From NCBI RefSeq assembly GCF_033110965.1, contig NZ_CP137003.1, positions 2,480,001 through 2,544,000 of the forward strand: a stretch of 64,000 nt of DNA, written 5' to 3'. The DNA comes from Raineyella sp. LH-20. Its GTDB lineage: Bacteria > Actinomycetota > Actinomycetes > Propionibacteriales > Propionibacteriaceae. The notes under the pieces were generated by a model. That model saw nothing but the letters and a program-made list of their open reading frames with translations. It was not told where the DNA came from and ran no database searches. A program made the translations under genes and the position numbers. Below are positions 1-7,932 of this stretch, one piece after another. Position 1 is the first letter of the stretch, and each line of letters begins with the position of its first letter.

Positions 1-1
1 A

Positions 2-295
2 CTGCCCGGCGCCATCGACGGGGGTCGGCTGCTGGTCCTGCCGATGGACGCGACCGCCGCGGCGGCGGTCGCCAGGGCCTGCCGGGAGAGGGGCGTACGG
101 GTCGGCGACCTCGCCCAGGGCTGGGCCGGCACCGCCCACCGGACCGGGATCATCGTCGACTACGGCGGCGTCGACGCCGCCGACCTGGACCGGGCACTGG
201 ACCTGCTGACCGCCGTCCTCGCCGATGTCCGCACCGGTGTCCGTCACGGTGCGGGCGGCACGCTGTCGGTGCCCGACACTAGGCTCGCGCCGTGA
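2..295 (+). CDS. C-terminal end of a probable MocR-type (GntR/aminotransferase) protein, partial
   Basis: The reading frame is open from the window edge, so only the last 97 residues are visible. The residues resemble the C-terminal small domain of fold-type I PLP aminotransferases as found in MocR regulators: a stretch ending LLVLPMDATAAA, then a segment on a 'GV.V' residue pattern, then GIIVDYGGVDAADLDRALDLL, which matches the usual 'glvLGyg....ie.al..L' ending. No lysine or DNA-binding part lies inside the window, so function rests on this weak similarity. Its stop codon overlaps the GTG of the next gene by four bases (GTGA), so the two are probably cotranscribed. The family call is an inference; a plain aminotransferase is the main alternative. 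Confidence 0.55.
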   Translation: MPGAIDGGRLLVLPMDATAAAAVARACRERGVRVGDLAQGWAGTAHRTGIIVDYGGVDAADLDRALDLLTAVLADVRTGVRHGAGGTLSVPDTRLAP

Positions 296-966
296 GCACC
301 CGACGCCGTCCGCGGTCCACCACCGCCCCGATGATCGATCCGGTCGATCCCGCCGATCTGGAGCCGGGGGAGGCCACTGAGCTGACCGCGGGGCGTGGTG
401 ACCTGACGGGGCGTACGTACGCGGACCTCGACCTCGACACGCTCGATCTGACCGGTCGTGACCTCGACGGTTGCCGGCTCGACGGGCTGACCGTCGGCCG
501 CTGGGGGCTGACCGGCTCGGCGGTGGTCGAGGTGGTCGGCGACCGGCTGGACGTCACCACCCTCGACGCACACCGGCCCGACTGGCGTGACGTCGTGGTG
601 CACCGCAGCCGGATCGGCTCGGCGGAACTGACCGACGGCCGGGTCCGGTCCGTACGATTCACCGGCTGCAAGATCGGCTTCCTCAACCTGCGCGGCAGCG
701 AGGTCGCCGATGTCGAGTTCGTCGACTGCGCCATCGAGGATCTCGATCTGGTCCGGGCGGACGTCACCCGGGTGGCCTTCGCCGGCAGCCGGATCGGCCG
801 GCTCGACCTCACCGGCTCCACCCTGCGCGACCTCGACCTGCGCGGCGCCGACCTCGGCGACCTGGTCGGCTGGGAGGAGCTGCGCGGGGTCACCGTGTCC
901 ACCGCACAGCTCCACGAACTGGCACCACTGCTGGCCGAACGGCTCGGCATCCGGGTCGATGTCTGA
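292..966 (+). CDS. Pentapeptide-repeat protein
   Basis: This 224-residue protein has a basic, proline-rich N-terminus (about 1-35) and then a long run of imperfect five-residue repeats of the A(D/N)LXX type, clearest as RDLDGCRLDGL, KIGFLNLRGSEV and LDLTGSTLRDLDLRGADL between about residues 55 and 200. Such repeats fold into a right-handed quadrilateral beta-helix. Some family members mimic DNA and protect gyrase, but most are of unknown role and nothing here points to a specific target. No signal peptide or membrane segment is visible, so it is probably cytoplasmic. It starts at GTG inside the stop of the preceding gene, which suggests translational coupling. Confidence 0.85.
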   Translation: MSTRRRPRSTTAPMIDPVDPADLEPGEATELTAGRGDLTGRTYADLDLDTLDLTGRDLDGCRLDGLTVGRWGLTGSAVVEVVGDRLDVTTLDAHRPDWRDVVVHRSRIGSAELTDGRVRSVRFTGCKIGFLNLRGSEVADVEFVDCAIEDLDLVRADVTRVAFAGSRIGRLDLTGSTLRDLDLRGADLGDLVGWEELRGVTVSTAQLHELAPLLAERLGIRVDV

Positions 967-1088
967 GCCGGCACCCTGGAGGACCTCTGAGTCCCCGGAT
1001 CCCTCCGCTTGCCGTGGACCCGTTTTCCGTGCTGGCGGCCGGTCCCCCTATGCTGGGCGCGGATAACGATCTCGGGGTGGGGAGATAC

Positions 1089-1796
1089 ATGAGGAACGTC
1101 CGTTCTGCCGGACTGGCGGCGATCGCGGCGCTGGTGACCCTGGCGGTCGCCGGGTGCGCACCGAAGGTCACCGCAGCCGTCCCGGCACCGCTGGCGACCG
1201 AGGAGCCGGTCGTCCGGACCGACGCCACCCCCACGCCGACGGCCACCCCGGCCGCAGCCCGTACGGCGACCGCCCTGCCGGCGGCCGCGTTCAAGGCGAC
1301 GCCCACGCCGACCCCCTCAGGTGAGGCGACCATGGACGCCGCCGCCAACGCCGCTGCGGCGGCGAAGAAGGCTGCGGCGGACAAGAAGACGGCCGGTGAC
1401 CGGATCGCCCCGGCCAACACCGATCCCCGCTGCGGCTACGGCACCGTGATGTGCGTGTCGAAGGCGGCCCGGAAGCTCTACTTCATGAAGGACGGGCAGA
1501 TCGTCACCACCGTCGACGTACGGTTCGGCAAGGAGTCCGACCCGGAGCGGCGCACCCGCGAGGGGAACTTCCTGGTGTTCCGCAAGGAGGTCCAGTGGAC
1601 CTCCAACCTCTACGGCTCGGAGATGCCGTACGCCATGTTCTTCTCCGGTGGCCAGGCCGTGCACTTCTCCTCGGACTTCGCGGCGCGTGGCTACAACGGC
1701 AACTCCCACGGGTGTGTCAACGTCCGGGACAAGGCCGCATTGGCGGCGATCTTCGACCAGGTCGAGGTCGGCTCGACCCGCGTCGTCGTCTACTGA
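1089..1796 (+). CDS. L,D-transpeptidase (YkuD domain) lipoprotein
   Basis: A 235-residue secreted enzyme expected to form or remodel 3-3 cross-links in peptidoglycan. The start is placed at the ATG preceded by GGTGGGGAG, because the protein then begins with a lipoprotein signal: basic residues, a hydrophobic stretch and the lipobox LAVAGC. An earlier in-frame ATG at 1014 would put 25 unlikely residues in front. A Pro/Thr/Ala-rich linker (about 25-110) with an Ala/Lys-rich helix spans the wall. The catalytic YkuD domain follows (about 120-235) with the motif HFSS...SHGCVNV near the C-terminus, containing the catalytic Cys and its His partner. The spacing between the first His and SHGC fits the family. 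Confidence 0.9.
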   Translation: MRNVRSAGLAAIAALVTLAVAGCAPKVTAAVPAPLATEEPVVRTDATPTPTATPAAARTATALPAAAFKATPTPTPSGEATMDAAANAAAAAKKAAADKKTAGDRIAPANTDPRCGYGTVMCVSKAARKLYFMKDGQIVTTVDVRFGKESDPERRTREGNFLVFRKEVQWTSNLYGSEMPYAMFFSGGQAVHFSSDFAARGYNGNSHGCVNVRDKAALAAIFDQVEVGSTRVVVY

Positions 1797-1858
1797 GCCC
1801 TCGTCCCCGGGCCCGCCCGGCCCTGCTGTCCGGACCGCGCACACGGAGGTGACCGCCC

Positions 1859-2527
1859 ATGGGGTGGATCAGCACGATCGTCGAGTGGGTGACCCGACTC
1901 ATGCAGACGATCGGCGGACCGGGCGTGTTCCTGGCCATCCTGCTGGAGAACGTCTTCCCGCCGATCCCGAGCGAGGTGATCCTGCCGCTGGCCGGTTTCA
2001 CCGCCGCCGGGCCGGACGCGCCGTACGGTCTGGTGGAGGCGATCGTCTGGGCCAGCGCCGGTTCCCTCACCGGGGCACTGCTGCTGTACTGGCTCGGTGC
2101 GGCGATCGGGGCCGAGCGGCTGCGCTGGATCGCCGAACGGATCCCGCTGGTCGACGCCCACGACGTCGACTCCTCGATCGACTGGTTCACCCGCTACGGG
2201 TCGTTCGCCGTCCTGATCGGCCGGCTCGTTCCGGGCGTACGCTCCCTGATCTCCATCCCGGCGGGCATCGACCGGATGCCGCTGCTGAAGTTCTCCGCCT
2301 TCACCGTGCTCGGTAGCGTGATCTGGAACACCGCTCTGGTCGTCGCCGGCTATCTGCTGGGCGACAATTGGCACGCCGTGTCGGAGTGGATGGATCGGTT
2401 CTCCACCGTCGTCTACGCCGTCCTGGGGGTGGCGTTCGTCGCGCTCACGGTCTGGCTGGTGCGGCGCGCCCTGGTCCGGCGGGCCGTACGTCGCCGCGAC
2501 AGCTCGGACACCGACGACACGCACTGA
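1859..2527 (+). CDS. DedA family membrane protein
   Basis: A 222-residue integral membrane protein of the DedA/VTT family (SNARE-associated PF09335). Members are needed for envelope integrity and some act as lipid flippases, including undecaprenyl-phosphate carriers. Typical features are the N-terminal hydrophobic segment followed by ENVFPPIPSEVILPLAGF, which holds the conserved acidic and proline residues, the motif FTRYGSFAVLIGRLVPGVRSLISIPAG in the middle, and two C-terminal membrane helices ending in an Arg-rich tail. The start has a good ribosome binding site (GGAGGTG about 10 bases upstream). It follows the transpeptidase by 62 bases on the same strand, so a shared transcript with a cell-envelope theme is possible. 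Confidence 0.92.
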   Translation: MGWISTIVEWVTRLMQTIGGPGVFLAILLENVFPPIPSEVILPLAGFTAAGPDAPYGLVEAIVWASAGSLTGALLLYWLGAAIGAERLRWIAERIPLVDAHDVDSSIDWFTRYGSFAVLIGRLVPGVRSLISIPAGIDRMPLLKFSAFTVLGSVIWNTALVVAGYLLGDNWHAVSEWMDRFSTVVYAVLGVAFVALTVWLVRRALVRRAVRRRDSSDTDDTH

Positions 2528-2644
2528 CGCTGCAGGTCGGCCGGCAGTCACACGATCCGCACGACGCCGAGCCGACGTTCGATCCGTCCGCGATCACCGG
2601 ACCCGTACGCCTCACTCGATCCGTAGCCTCTGGATCCGTCCGCC

Positions 2645-3205
2645 TCACTCGATCCGCAGCGCGGCGACGGCCTCGTCACGGTCGTTGCGCAGCACCAGGG
2701 TGAGCGGTCCGGTCGGCGCGGCGAAGGCGATGCTGCCGCGCAGCGTCTCGCCCGCCGCGATCACCCCGGAGTCCATCGGCTGGCCGCCGGAGAGATCGGA
2801 CTCAGGCAGGTAGCGGTAGCCGGTGTCGTCGTACGCCAGGAGGATGTAGGACTGGTAGCCGCTGGTGGCGGCCAGGACGACGTCGAATTCGGTCAGGCCG
2901 TCGTGTCGCCGGTGATCGGTCACCGCCAGCCGCCCGGTGCCCTCCGAGGATTCGTAGTCGATCCACCTGCCGGATGACGGCAGCCCGGTCGGAACGGGCA
3001 GGGAAGTGGTCGAGCGCGCGCCTGCTCCGCTCGGCGGCCGTCCGCGCGCCGGTCCGGCGGGTGTGCTCCCGGTCGCGGTGACCGGGGCGGGGGAGGGATG
3101 GTCCAGCCGATCACCGATCGCGGCGGCGGCGATCACCAGCGCGATCAGCACGGCGCCGGTCAGGTACGTACGGACGCGGGCGCTCGATCCGTCACGAATG
3201 GCCAC
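2645..3205 (-). CDS. Membrane-anchored protein of unknown function
   Basis: A 186-residue protein starting at GTG. It has a short cytoplasmic basic N-terminus, one hydrophobic segment (about residues 13-32, ending before GDRLDHPSP), a Pro/Ala/Gly-rich linker to about residue 75, and a C-terminal domain rich in beta-strand patterns (EFDVVLAATSGYQSYILLAYD, GETLRGSIAFAAPTGPLTLVLRND). The ending resembles the immunoglobulin-like DUF4352 fold ('G....G.i.F.vp......l...') also seen in the gene at 43.2 kb, but the match is weak. It is transcribed divergently from the DUF4192 gene. No function can be assigned. Confidence 0.7.
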   Translation of the reverse strand: MAIRDGSSARVRTYLTGAVLIALVIAAAAIGDRLDHPSPAPVTATGSTPAGPARGRPPSGAGARSTTSLPVPTGLPSSGRWIDYESSEGTGRLAVTDHRRHDGLTEFDVVLAATSGYQSYILLAYDDTGYRYLPESDLSGGQPMDSGVIAAGETLRGSIAFAAPTGPLTLVLRNDRDEAVAALRIE

Positions 3206-3220
3206 CGTTGGAGTCTAGGC

Positions 3221-3257
3221 GTCCACAGGCTCCCGGCGCCGGGAGAGGTTGTCCACA
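3221..3257 (+). promoter_or_regulatory. Paired GTCCACA boxes flanking a perfect palindrome, upstream of the DUF4192 gene
   Basis: Two copies of GTCCACA begin at 3221 and 3251, exactly 30 bases apart; the second is the full nonamer TTGTCCACA (3249-3257), which equals the high-GC actinobacterial form of the DnaA box. Between them lies the 16-base perfect palindrome CTCCCGGCGCCGGGAG (3230-3245). The second box lies 58 bases before the ATG at 3309, and CCACCCT occupies the -10 position at 3296-3302. The same arrangement precedes comEA and the gene at 51.4 kb. Confidence 0.6.
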
Positions 3258-3308
3258 AGGTCGGCCCGATCCGTCCGCCGCTGACATCGTACGTCCCACC
3301 CTGCGGGC

Positions 3309-4466
3309 ATGGACCCCCACACCGACCCGGGCATCGACCCGCGCATCCAGGATCCCGTCACCGACCCGAGCGGGAGCGACCTCGTCGTGCTGCGGCCGCA
3401 CGGCCTGCAGGGCATGCTGGCGACCGTCCCCTACCTGCTCGGCTTCCACCCGCACGACTCGCTCGTGGCCGTGCTCTTCGACGATCGCCGGGTGGTGGTG
3501 ACCCTGCGCCTGGACAGCGAGGTGCTGTGCGCCGAGCCCGGCGGTGTCGATGCCTTCCTGCGCCACCAGTTGGACCGGCTGGCGGCCACCGGTCTGTTGT
3601 TGGTGGCCTACACCGACGGGCCTGCGCCGGACGTGGCGGAAGCGCTGGCCGGGTTGTCGCTGGCGCTCGAAGCCGCCGCCCTCAGCGATCCCGCCGCCCC
3701 CGAGGTGCTGGAGGCCGTCCACGTCGCCGGCGGCCGCTACCGCTCGGTGACCTGCAGCGACGAGTCCTGCTGTCCACCCGACGGGTTCGACTACGCCGAC
3801 GTCCTCTCCGATCCCGCCGCCGCGGAGGCCGTCGTCCACGGTCTGCCCGCCTGGTCCGATCGTGAGGAACTGCGCGCGACCGTCCGGCCTCTCGACCGTG
3901 ACGACGGGGACGATGGGGACGACGAGACAGACGAGGGCGAGCTGGACGGTTTCCGCCGTGCTCTGGTCCGCACCCTGACCCGGATCCGCGGGGTCGCGGG
4001 CGGGGCTGCGGCCGAGGAGATGGACCGTGCTCTCACCGAGATCGAGGAGACCGGCGCCGATCCGGATCCGGGACAGCTGGGCCGGCTGGTCGCGCTGGCG
4101 GCCCGCCCGGAGGCCCGTGACGTGGCGACGCTGCGGATCGAACGGGGCTCGGCCGGGCTGTGGTCGCGGGTGTGGGCGGCTGCGGCGCGCCGGAGCAGCG
4201 GCCTGGAGGCCGCCGCTCCGTTGGGCCTGGTCGGGGTCGCCGCCTGGGCCCGGGGGGACGGGGCGCTGGTCTGCATCTGCCTGGAGGAGGCCGAGAAGGT
4301 CCTTCCGGACCACGGCCTGGTCGCTCTGCTTCGCAATGTCGTCGAGCACGGCCTGCACCCGGACGAGTGGCACCGGATGCGGGCCCGGAGTCTGGCCCGG
4401 TTCGGTCCGCTGGGGCCGGCCTCCGCCGGTGACCGAGGGCGGGGTGACGGGCGGGCCGTGGGCTAG
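3309..4466 (+). CDS. DUF4192 family protein
   Basis: A 385-residue cytoplasmic protein typical in length and opening motif for DUF4192, an actinobacterial family without known function. The diagnostic part is near the N-terminus: LRPHGLQGMLATVPYLLGFHPHDSLVAVLF, followed by VVTLRLD. A cysteine cluster, CSDESCCPPDG, sits near residue 155, and an acidic low-complexity stretch (DDGDDGDDETDEGELD) lies near 200. The C-terminal half is helical and rich in Ala and Leu. The stop codon TAG is also the start of the -10 hexamer for leuS. Its upstream region shares a bipartite element with comEA, which hints at joint control; that link is inference. Confidence 0.85.
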   Translation: MDPHTDPGIDPRIQDPVTDPSGSDLVVLRPHGLQGMLATVPYLLGFHPHDSLVAVLFDDRRVVVTLRLDSEVLCAEPGGVDAFLRHQLDRLAATGLLLVAYTDGPAPDVAEALAGLSLALEAAALSDPAAPEVLEAVHVAGGRYRSVTCSDESCCPPDGFDYADVLSDPAAAEAVVHGLPAWSDREELRATVRPLDRDDGDDGDDETDEGELDGFRRALVRTLTRIRGVAGGAAAEEMDRALTEIEETGADPDPGQLGRLVALAARPEARDVATLRIERGSAGLWSRVWAAAARRSSGLEAAAPLGLVGVAAWARGDGALVCICLEEAEKVLPDHGLVALLRNVVEHGLHPDEWHRMRARSLARFGPLGPASAGDRGRGDGRAVG

Positions 4467-4469
4467 AAT
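4464..4469 (+). promoter_or_regulatory. Candidate -10 element for a leaderless leuS transcript
   Basis: TAGAAT matches the sigma-A -10 consensus TANNNT and ends six bases before the GTG at 4476, so transcription would begin at the start codon itself. The hexamer overlaps the stop codon of the DUF4192 gene. No ribosome binding site is present before the GTG, which agrees with a leaderless message. Confidence 0.55.
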
Positions 4470-4475
4470 CGCCGG

Positions 4476-6947
4476 GTGCCTGAGGACATGACGACGTATG
4501 ACGCGGTAGCCGCTCAGGAGCGCTGGCAGGCGTTCTGGGAGCAGAACGGGACCTTCGTGCCCCTCGACGACGGTGCGCGGGAGCGACGTTATGTCCTTGA
4601 CATGTTCCCCTACCCGTCGGGCGACCTCCACATGGGACACGCCGAGGCCTTCGTGATGGGTGACGTCGTCGCCCGCTACTGGAAGCTGCGCGGCTACGAC
4701 GTCATGCACCCGATCGGCTGGGACTCCTTCGGCCTGCCGGCCGAGAACGCCGCGATCAAGCGCAACGCGCATCCGGCCGAGTGGACGTACAAGAACATCG
4801 AGACGCAGGCCCGCTCCTTCAAGCGCTATGGGCTGAGCCTCGACTGGAGCCGGCGGCTGCACACCTCGGACACCGACTACTACCGGTGGACCCAGTGGCT
4901 GTTCCTGCGCTTCTTCGAGCGTGGTCTGGCCTATCGCAAGGACTCGATGGTCAACTGGTGCCCCAACGACCAGACGGTGCTGGCGAACGAGCAGGTCGTG
5001 CAGGGCCACTGCGAGCGTTGCGGCGCCGCAGTCACCAAGCGCAAGCTCAACCAGTGGTACTTCCGGATCACCGACTATGCCCAGCGGCTGCTGGACGACA
5101 TGGCCCAGCTGGAGGGCCACTGGCCCGACCGGGTGCTGGCGATGCAGCGCAACTGGATAGGCCGCTCCGAAGGCGCGTACGTCGACTTCGCCGTGGAGGG
5201 CCACGACGGCCCGGTGACGGTCTTCACCACCCGCCCCGACACTCTGTTCGGCGCGACGTTCTTCGTGGTTGCCCCCGAGTCGGAGTTGGCCGACCAGATC
5301 TGCGCACCCCAGCAGCGTGCCGCCTTCGAGGAGTACCTCGAGGCGACCAAGCGGATCTCCGACATCGAGCGGCAGTCCACCGAGCGACCCAAGACCGGCG
5401 TGTTCCTCGGCCGCTACGCGACCAACCCGGTCAACGACGAGAAGCTTCCGGTCTATGCGGCCGACTACGTGCTGGCCGACTACGGCACCGGCGCGGTGAT
5501 GGCGGTGCCCGCCCACGACCAGCGCGACCTCGACTTCGCCCGCACGTTCGACATCCCGGTCCGGATGGTCGTCGACACCGGGCAGCCCGACCCGGCCGAG
5601 ACCGGCATCGCCACCGCCGGCGACGGGACGTACGTCAACTCCGGCGCTCTGGACGGCCTGACGGACAAGACGTCCGGTGTCACGACGATGATCGACCGCC
5701 TCGAGGCCGCCGGCCGTGGCCAGCGGGCGATCACCTACCGGCTGCGCGACTGGCTGCTCAGCCGGCAGCGCTTCTGGGGCGCCCCGATCCCGATCGTGCA
5801 CTGCCCGGCTTGCGGCGACGTCGCCGTGCCGGACGACCAGCTGCCGGTCGAGCTGCCCGACCTGCGCGGTGAGGACCTCGCCCCGAAGGGCACCTCGCCG
5901 CTGGCCGGACCGGCCGCGACGGCGTGGCGGGAGGTCGCCTGCCCCTCCTGCGGTGGCCCCGCCGAGCGGGACACGGACACGATGGACACCTTCGTCGACT
6001 CCTCGTGGTACTTCTTCCGCTACTGCTCCCCGGGCTTCGCCGACGGACCGTTCGGCACCGACGAGGTCGCCCGGTGGATGCCGGTCGACCAGTACGTCGG
6101 TGGCGTGGAGCACGCGACCCTGCACCTGCTCTACTCGCGGTTCTTCACCAAGGTGCTGTACGACCTGGGGCTGGTCACTTTCACCGAACCGTTCCGCCGG
6201 CTGCTCAACCAGGGCCAGGTGATCAACGAGGGCAAGGCGATGTCGAAGTCCCTCGGTAACGGCGTCGATCTGGGTGAACAGATCGACCGGTTCGGGGTGG
6301 ACGCCATCCGCCTCACTGTCGTCTTCGCGGGCCCGCCCGATGAGGACATCGACTGGGCCGACATGTCGCCGGCCAGCTCGCTGAAGTTCCTCCAGCGCGC
6401 CTATCGCCTCGCTGCCGAGGTGACCTCCGCGCCCGGCACCGATCCGGCCACCGGTGACGCGGCGCTGCGCCACGTCACGCACCGCACCATCCAGGACGTC
6501 ACTCAGTTGCTCGACGACCAGCGGTTCAACGTCGTCGTCGCCCGGATCATGGAACTGGTCAACGCCGCCCGCAAGACCGTCGACAGCGGTGCGGGAGCCG
6601 GTGACCCGGCCGTTCGCGAGGCCGCCGAGTTCGTCACCGTGGCGCTGAGCACGATCGCCCCGTACGTCGCCGAGGAAATGTGGGAAGCCCTGGGCGGCAC
6701 CCCGTCGGTGGCGAACGCGAGCTGGCCGACCGCCGACCCGGCGCTGCTGGTGGTCGACACCGTCACCTGCGTCGTCCAGGTTCAGGGCAAGGTCCGCGCC
6801 AAGCTGCTCGTGGCGCCGACCGTCTCCGACAGCGAGCTGGAGACGCTCGCCCTGTCCGACCCCGGCGTCCGGCGGTCCCTGGACGGTCGCGAGATCCGCA
6901 AGGTGATCGTACGGGCCCCGAAGCTGGTGAGCATCGTCCCGGCCTGA
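4476..6947 (+). CDS. leuS: Leucyl-tRNA synthetase
   Basis: An 823-residue class I aminoacyl-tRNA synthetase that charges tRNA-Leu. The class signature HIGH appears as HMGH at residues 52-55 within [16 protein letters not shown], and the KMSKS loop as AMSKS in [16 protein letters not shown] near residue 588. The editing (CP1) domain is marked by the threonine-rich [19 protein letters not shown] near residue 255 and by [16 protein letters not shown]. Zinc-type cysteine pairs ([21 protein letters not shown]) are present. The anticodon-binding domain and the C-terminal extension ending [17 protein letters not shown] are complete. The GTG start is supported by a -10 hexamer six bases upstream. Confidence 0.98.
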   Translation: MPEDMTTYDAVAAQERWQAFWEQNGTFVPLDDGARERRYVLDMFPYPSGDLHMGHAEAFVMGDVVARYWKLRGYDVMHPIGWDSFGLPAENAAIKRNAHPAEWTYKNIETQARSFKRYGLSLDWSRRLHTSDTDYYRWTQWLFLRFFERGLAYRKDSMVNWCPNDQTVLANEQVVQGHCERCGAAVTKRKLNQWYFRITDYAQRLLDDMAQLEGHWPDRVLAMQRNWIGRSEGAYVDFAVEGHDGPVTVFTTRPDTLFGATFFVVAPESELADQICAPQQRAAFEEYLEATKRISDIERQSTERPKTGVFLGRYATNPVNDEKLPVYAADYVLADYGTGAVMAVPAHDQRDLDFARTFDIPVRMVVDTGQPDPAETGIATAGDGTYVNSGALDGLTDKTSGVTTMIDRLEAAGRGQRAITYRLRDWLLSRQRFWGAPIPIVHCPACGDVAVPDDQLPVELPDLRGEDLAPKGTSPLAGPAATAWREVACPSCGGPAERDTDTMDTFVDSSWYFFRYCSPGFADGPFGTDEVARWMPVDQYVGGVEHATLHLLYSRFFTKVLYDLGLVTFTEPFRRLLNQGQVINEGKAMSKSLGNGVDLGEQIDRFGVDAIRLTVVFAGPPDEDIDWADMSPASSLKFLQRAYRLAAEVTSAPGTDPATGDAALRHVTHRTIQDVTQLLDDQRFNVVVARIMELVNAARKTVDSGAGAGDPAVREAAEFVTVALSTIAPYVAEEMWEALGGTPSVANASWPTADPALLVVDTVTCVVQVQGKVRAKLLVAPTVSDSELETLALSDPGVRRSLDGREIRKVIVRAPKLVSIVPA

Positions 6948-7043
6948 CCCGACCGGCCACCGACTCCCGGGAACGATGCGCGCCGGGAGTCGTGGATCAC
7001 TTGTTGTGTGCACCATTGACCCGAGCGGGCTGGACACGTTTTG

Positions 7044-7049
7044 TACGAT
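7044..7049 (+). promoter_or_regulatory. Candidate -10 element for a leaderless regulator gene
   Basis: TACGAT ends six bases before the GTG at 7056. No ribosome binding site lies upstream of that GTG. An earlier TTG at 7041 is in frame but would place the start inside the promoter, so the GTG is preferred. Confidence 0.5.
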
Positions 7050-7055
7050 GATGTT

Positions 7056-7826
7056 GTGACTAATTCCGGAGCGGACGCCGACGACAGCGCCGTGGTGGCG
7101 ATGGGCCCGTTGCCCGCGGCCGTCGCGACACCGCTGTCCAGCGCCCGCGCGGCCGTCCTGGCCCAGCTGGCCGAGGCGGACGGGCAGCCGTTGCGGGCCC
7201 AGCAGATCGCCAAGGCCCTCGGCCAGCACGTCAACACCACCCGTGAACACCTGGAAGGCCTCGTCGCCGACCACCTCGCGGAGGCGACCACCGAGGCGCC
7301 CCGCGGGCGCGGTCGGCCCGCGACCCTCTACCGGTCGATGCCGGGCGGACAGATGTGGCCGATCGGTCGCCAGTACGCCGCACTGGCCGACGTGCTGGTC
7401 GAGCAGGTGCTCGAATCGGTGGACGATCCGCAGCAGGCGGCCTTCCGTGCGGGCCAGCGGTGGGGACGCAAGTTGCTGGACGGCGTGCCCGAGGACGCGA
7501 CCCCGCAACAGGCGGTGGACCGGCAGCTCGCCGAGGTCGGGTTCGCACCCGAGCGTACGGCGCCGGGGGAGTGGCATCTGCACCGCTGCCCGCTGCTGGC
7601 GGCGGCCCGTCGACACCCGGAGGTCGTCTGCAATGTCCATCGCGGCGTCGTGGCAACGATGCTCGAAGGACTGGGTGAACCGTCCGAGGTGAAGATCTTC
7701 CCCTTCAGCGAGCCCGGTGCCTGCCGCGTCACTGCTCTCCCGACGCCGACCCTGGTGACCGAGCCGACCCTGGTGACCGAGCCGACGTCGACGGACCACC
7801 CCGCCGAAGAGTCCGCGTCGGCCTGA
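7056..7826 (+). CDS. Helix-turn-helix regulator with a Cys/His metal or Fe-S site (SufR-like)
   Basis: A 256-residue transcription factor. A winged helix spans about residues 28-90: ARAAVLAQLAEADGQPLRAQ, the helix-turn-helix IAKALGQHVNTTREHLEGL, and the wing APRGRGRPATLYR. The C-terminal half carries LHRCPLLAAARRHPEVVCNVHRGV, a CP...C..H cluster shared with SufR-type and related regulators (COG2345), where cysteines bind an Fe-S cluster or metal. It is not next to suf genes here, so the ligand is uncertain. The tail has a perfect small tandem repeat (LVTEPT twice). Its promoter predicts a leaderless message from the GTG. Confidence 0.8.
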   Translation: MTNSGADADDSAVVAMGPLPAAVATPLSSARAAVLAQLAEADGQPLRAQQIAKALGQHVNTTREHLEGLVADHLAEATTEAPRGRGRPATLYRSMPGGQMWPIGRQYAALADVLVEQVLESVDDPQQAAFRAGQRWGRKLLDGVPEDATPQQAVDRQLAEVGFAPERTAPGEWHLHRCPLLAAARRHPEVVCNVHRGVVATMLEGLGEPSEVKIFPFSEPGACRVTALPTPTLVTEPTLVTEPTSTDHPAEESASA

Positions 7827-7843
7827 CCTCGTCCGGGTCGCCC

Positions 7844-7927
7844 TCGTCCACAGGCCCGACCTGACCCGGAGAACTGTCCACAACACCGGATGCCCGCCGG
7901 CCGTGATCGGGCGGCGGGCACCACACT
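7844..7927 (+). promoter_or_regulatory. comEA upstream region with two GTCCACA boxes and a CCACACT -10-like element
   Basis: TCGTCCACA (7844-7852) and CTGTCCACA (7874-7882) place GTCCACA at 7846 and 7876, exactly 30 bases apart. The second lies 57 bases before the ATG at 7933. CCACACT at 7921-7927 sits at the -10 position, five bases before the ATG. The layout matches that upstream of the DUF4192 gene (58 bases) and the gene at 51.4 kb (57 bases). Confidence 0.6.
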
Positions 7928-7932
7928 CGGTC

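Noticed and set aside
2609-2655. Direct repeat CGCCTCACTCGATCCG after the DedA gene as a mobile element end
   Set aside because: Short, partly within the next gene, with no inverted ends or transposase; probably simple duplication.
3221-3257. Replication origin based on the DnaA-like boxes
   Set aside because: Only two or three boxes occur, no AT-rich unwinding region is near, and dnaA, dnaN and recF are absent. A promoter role fits better.
7016-7049. TTGACC as the -35 partner of TACGAT before the HTH gene
   Set aside because: The gap is 22 bases, too long for a normal sigma-A promoter.
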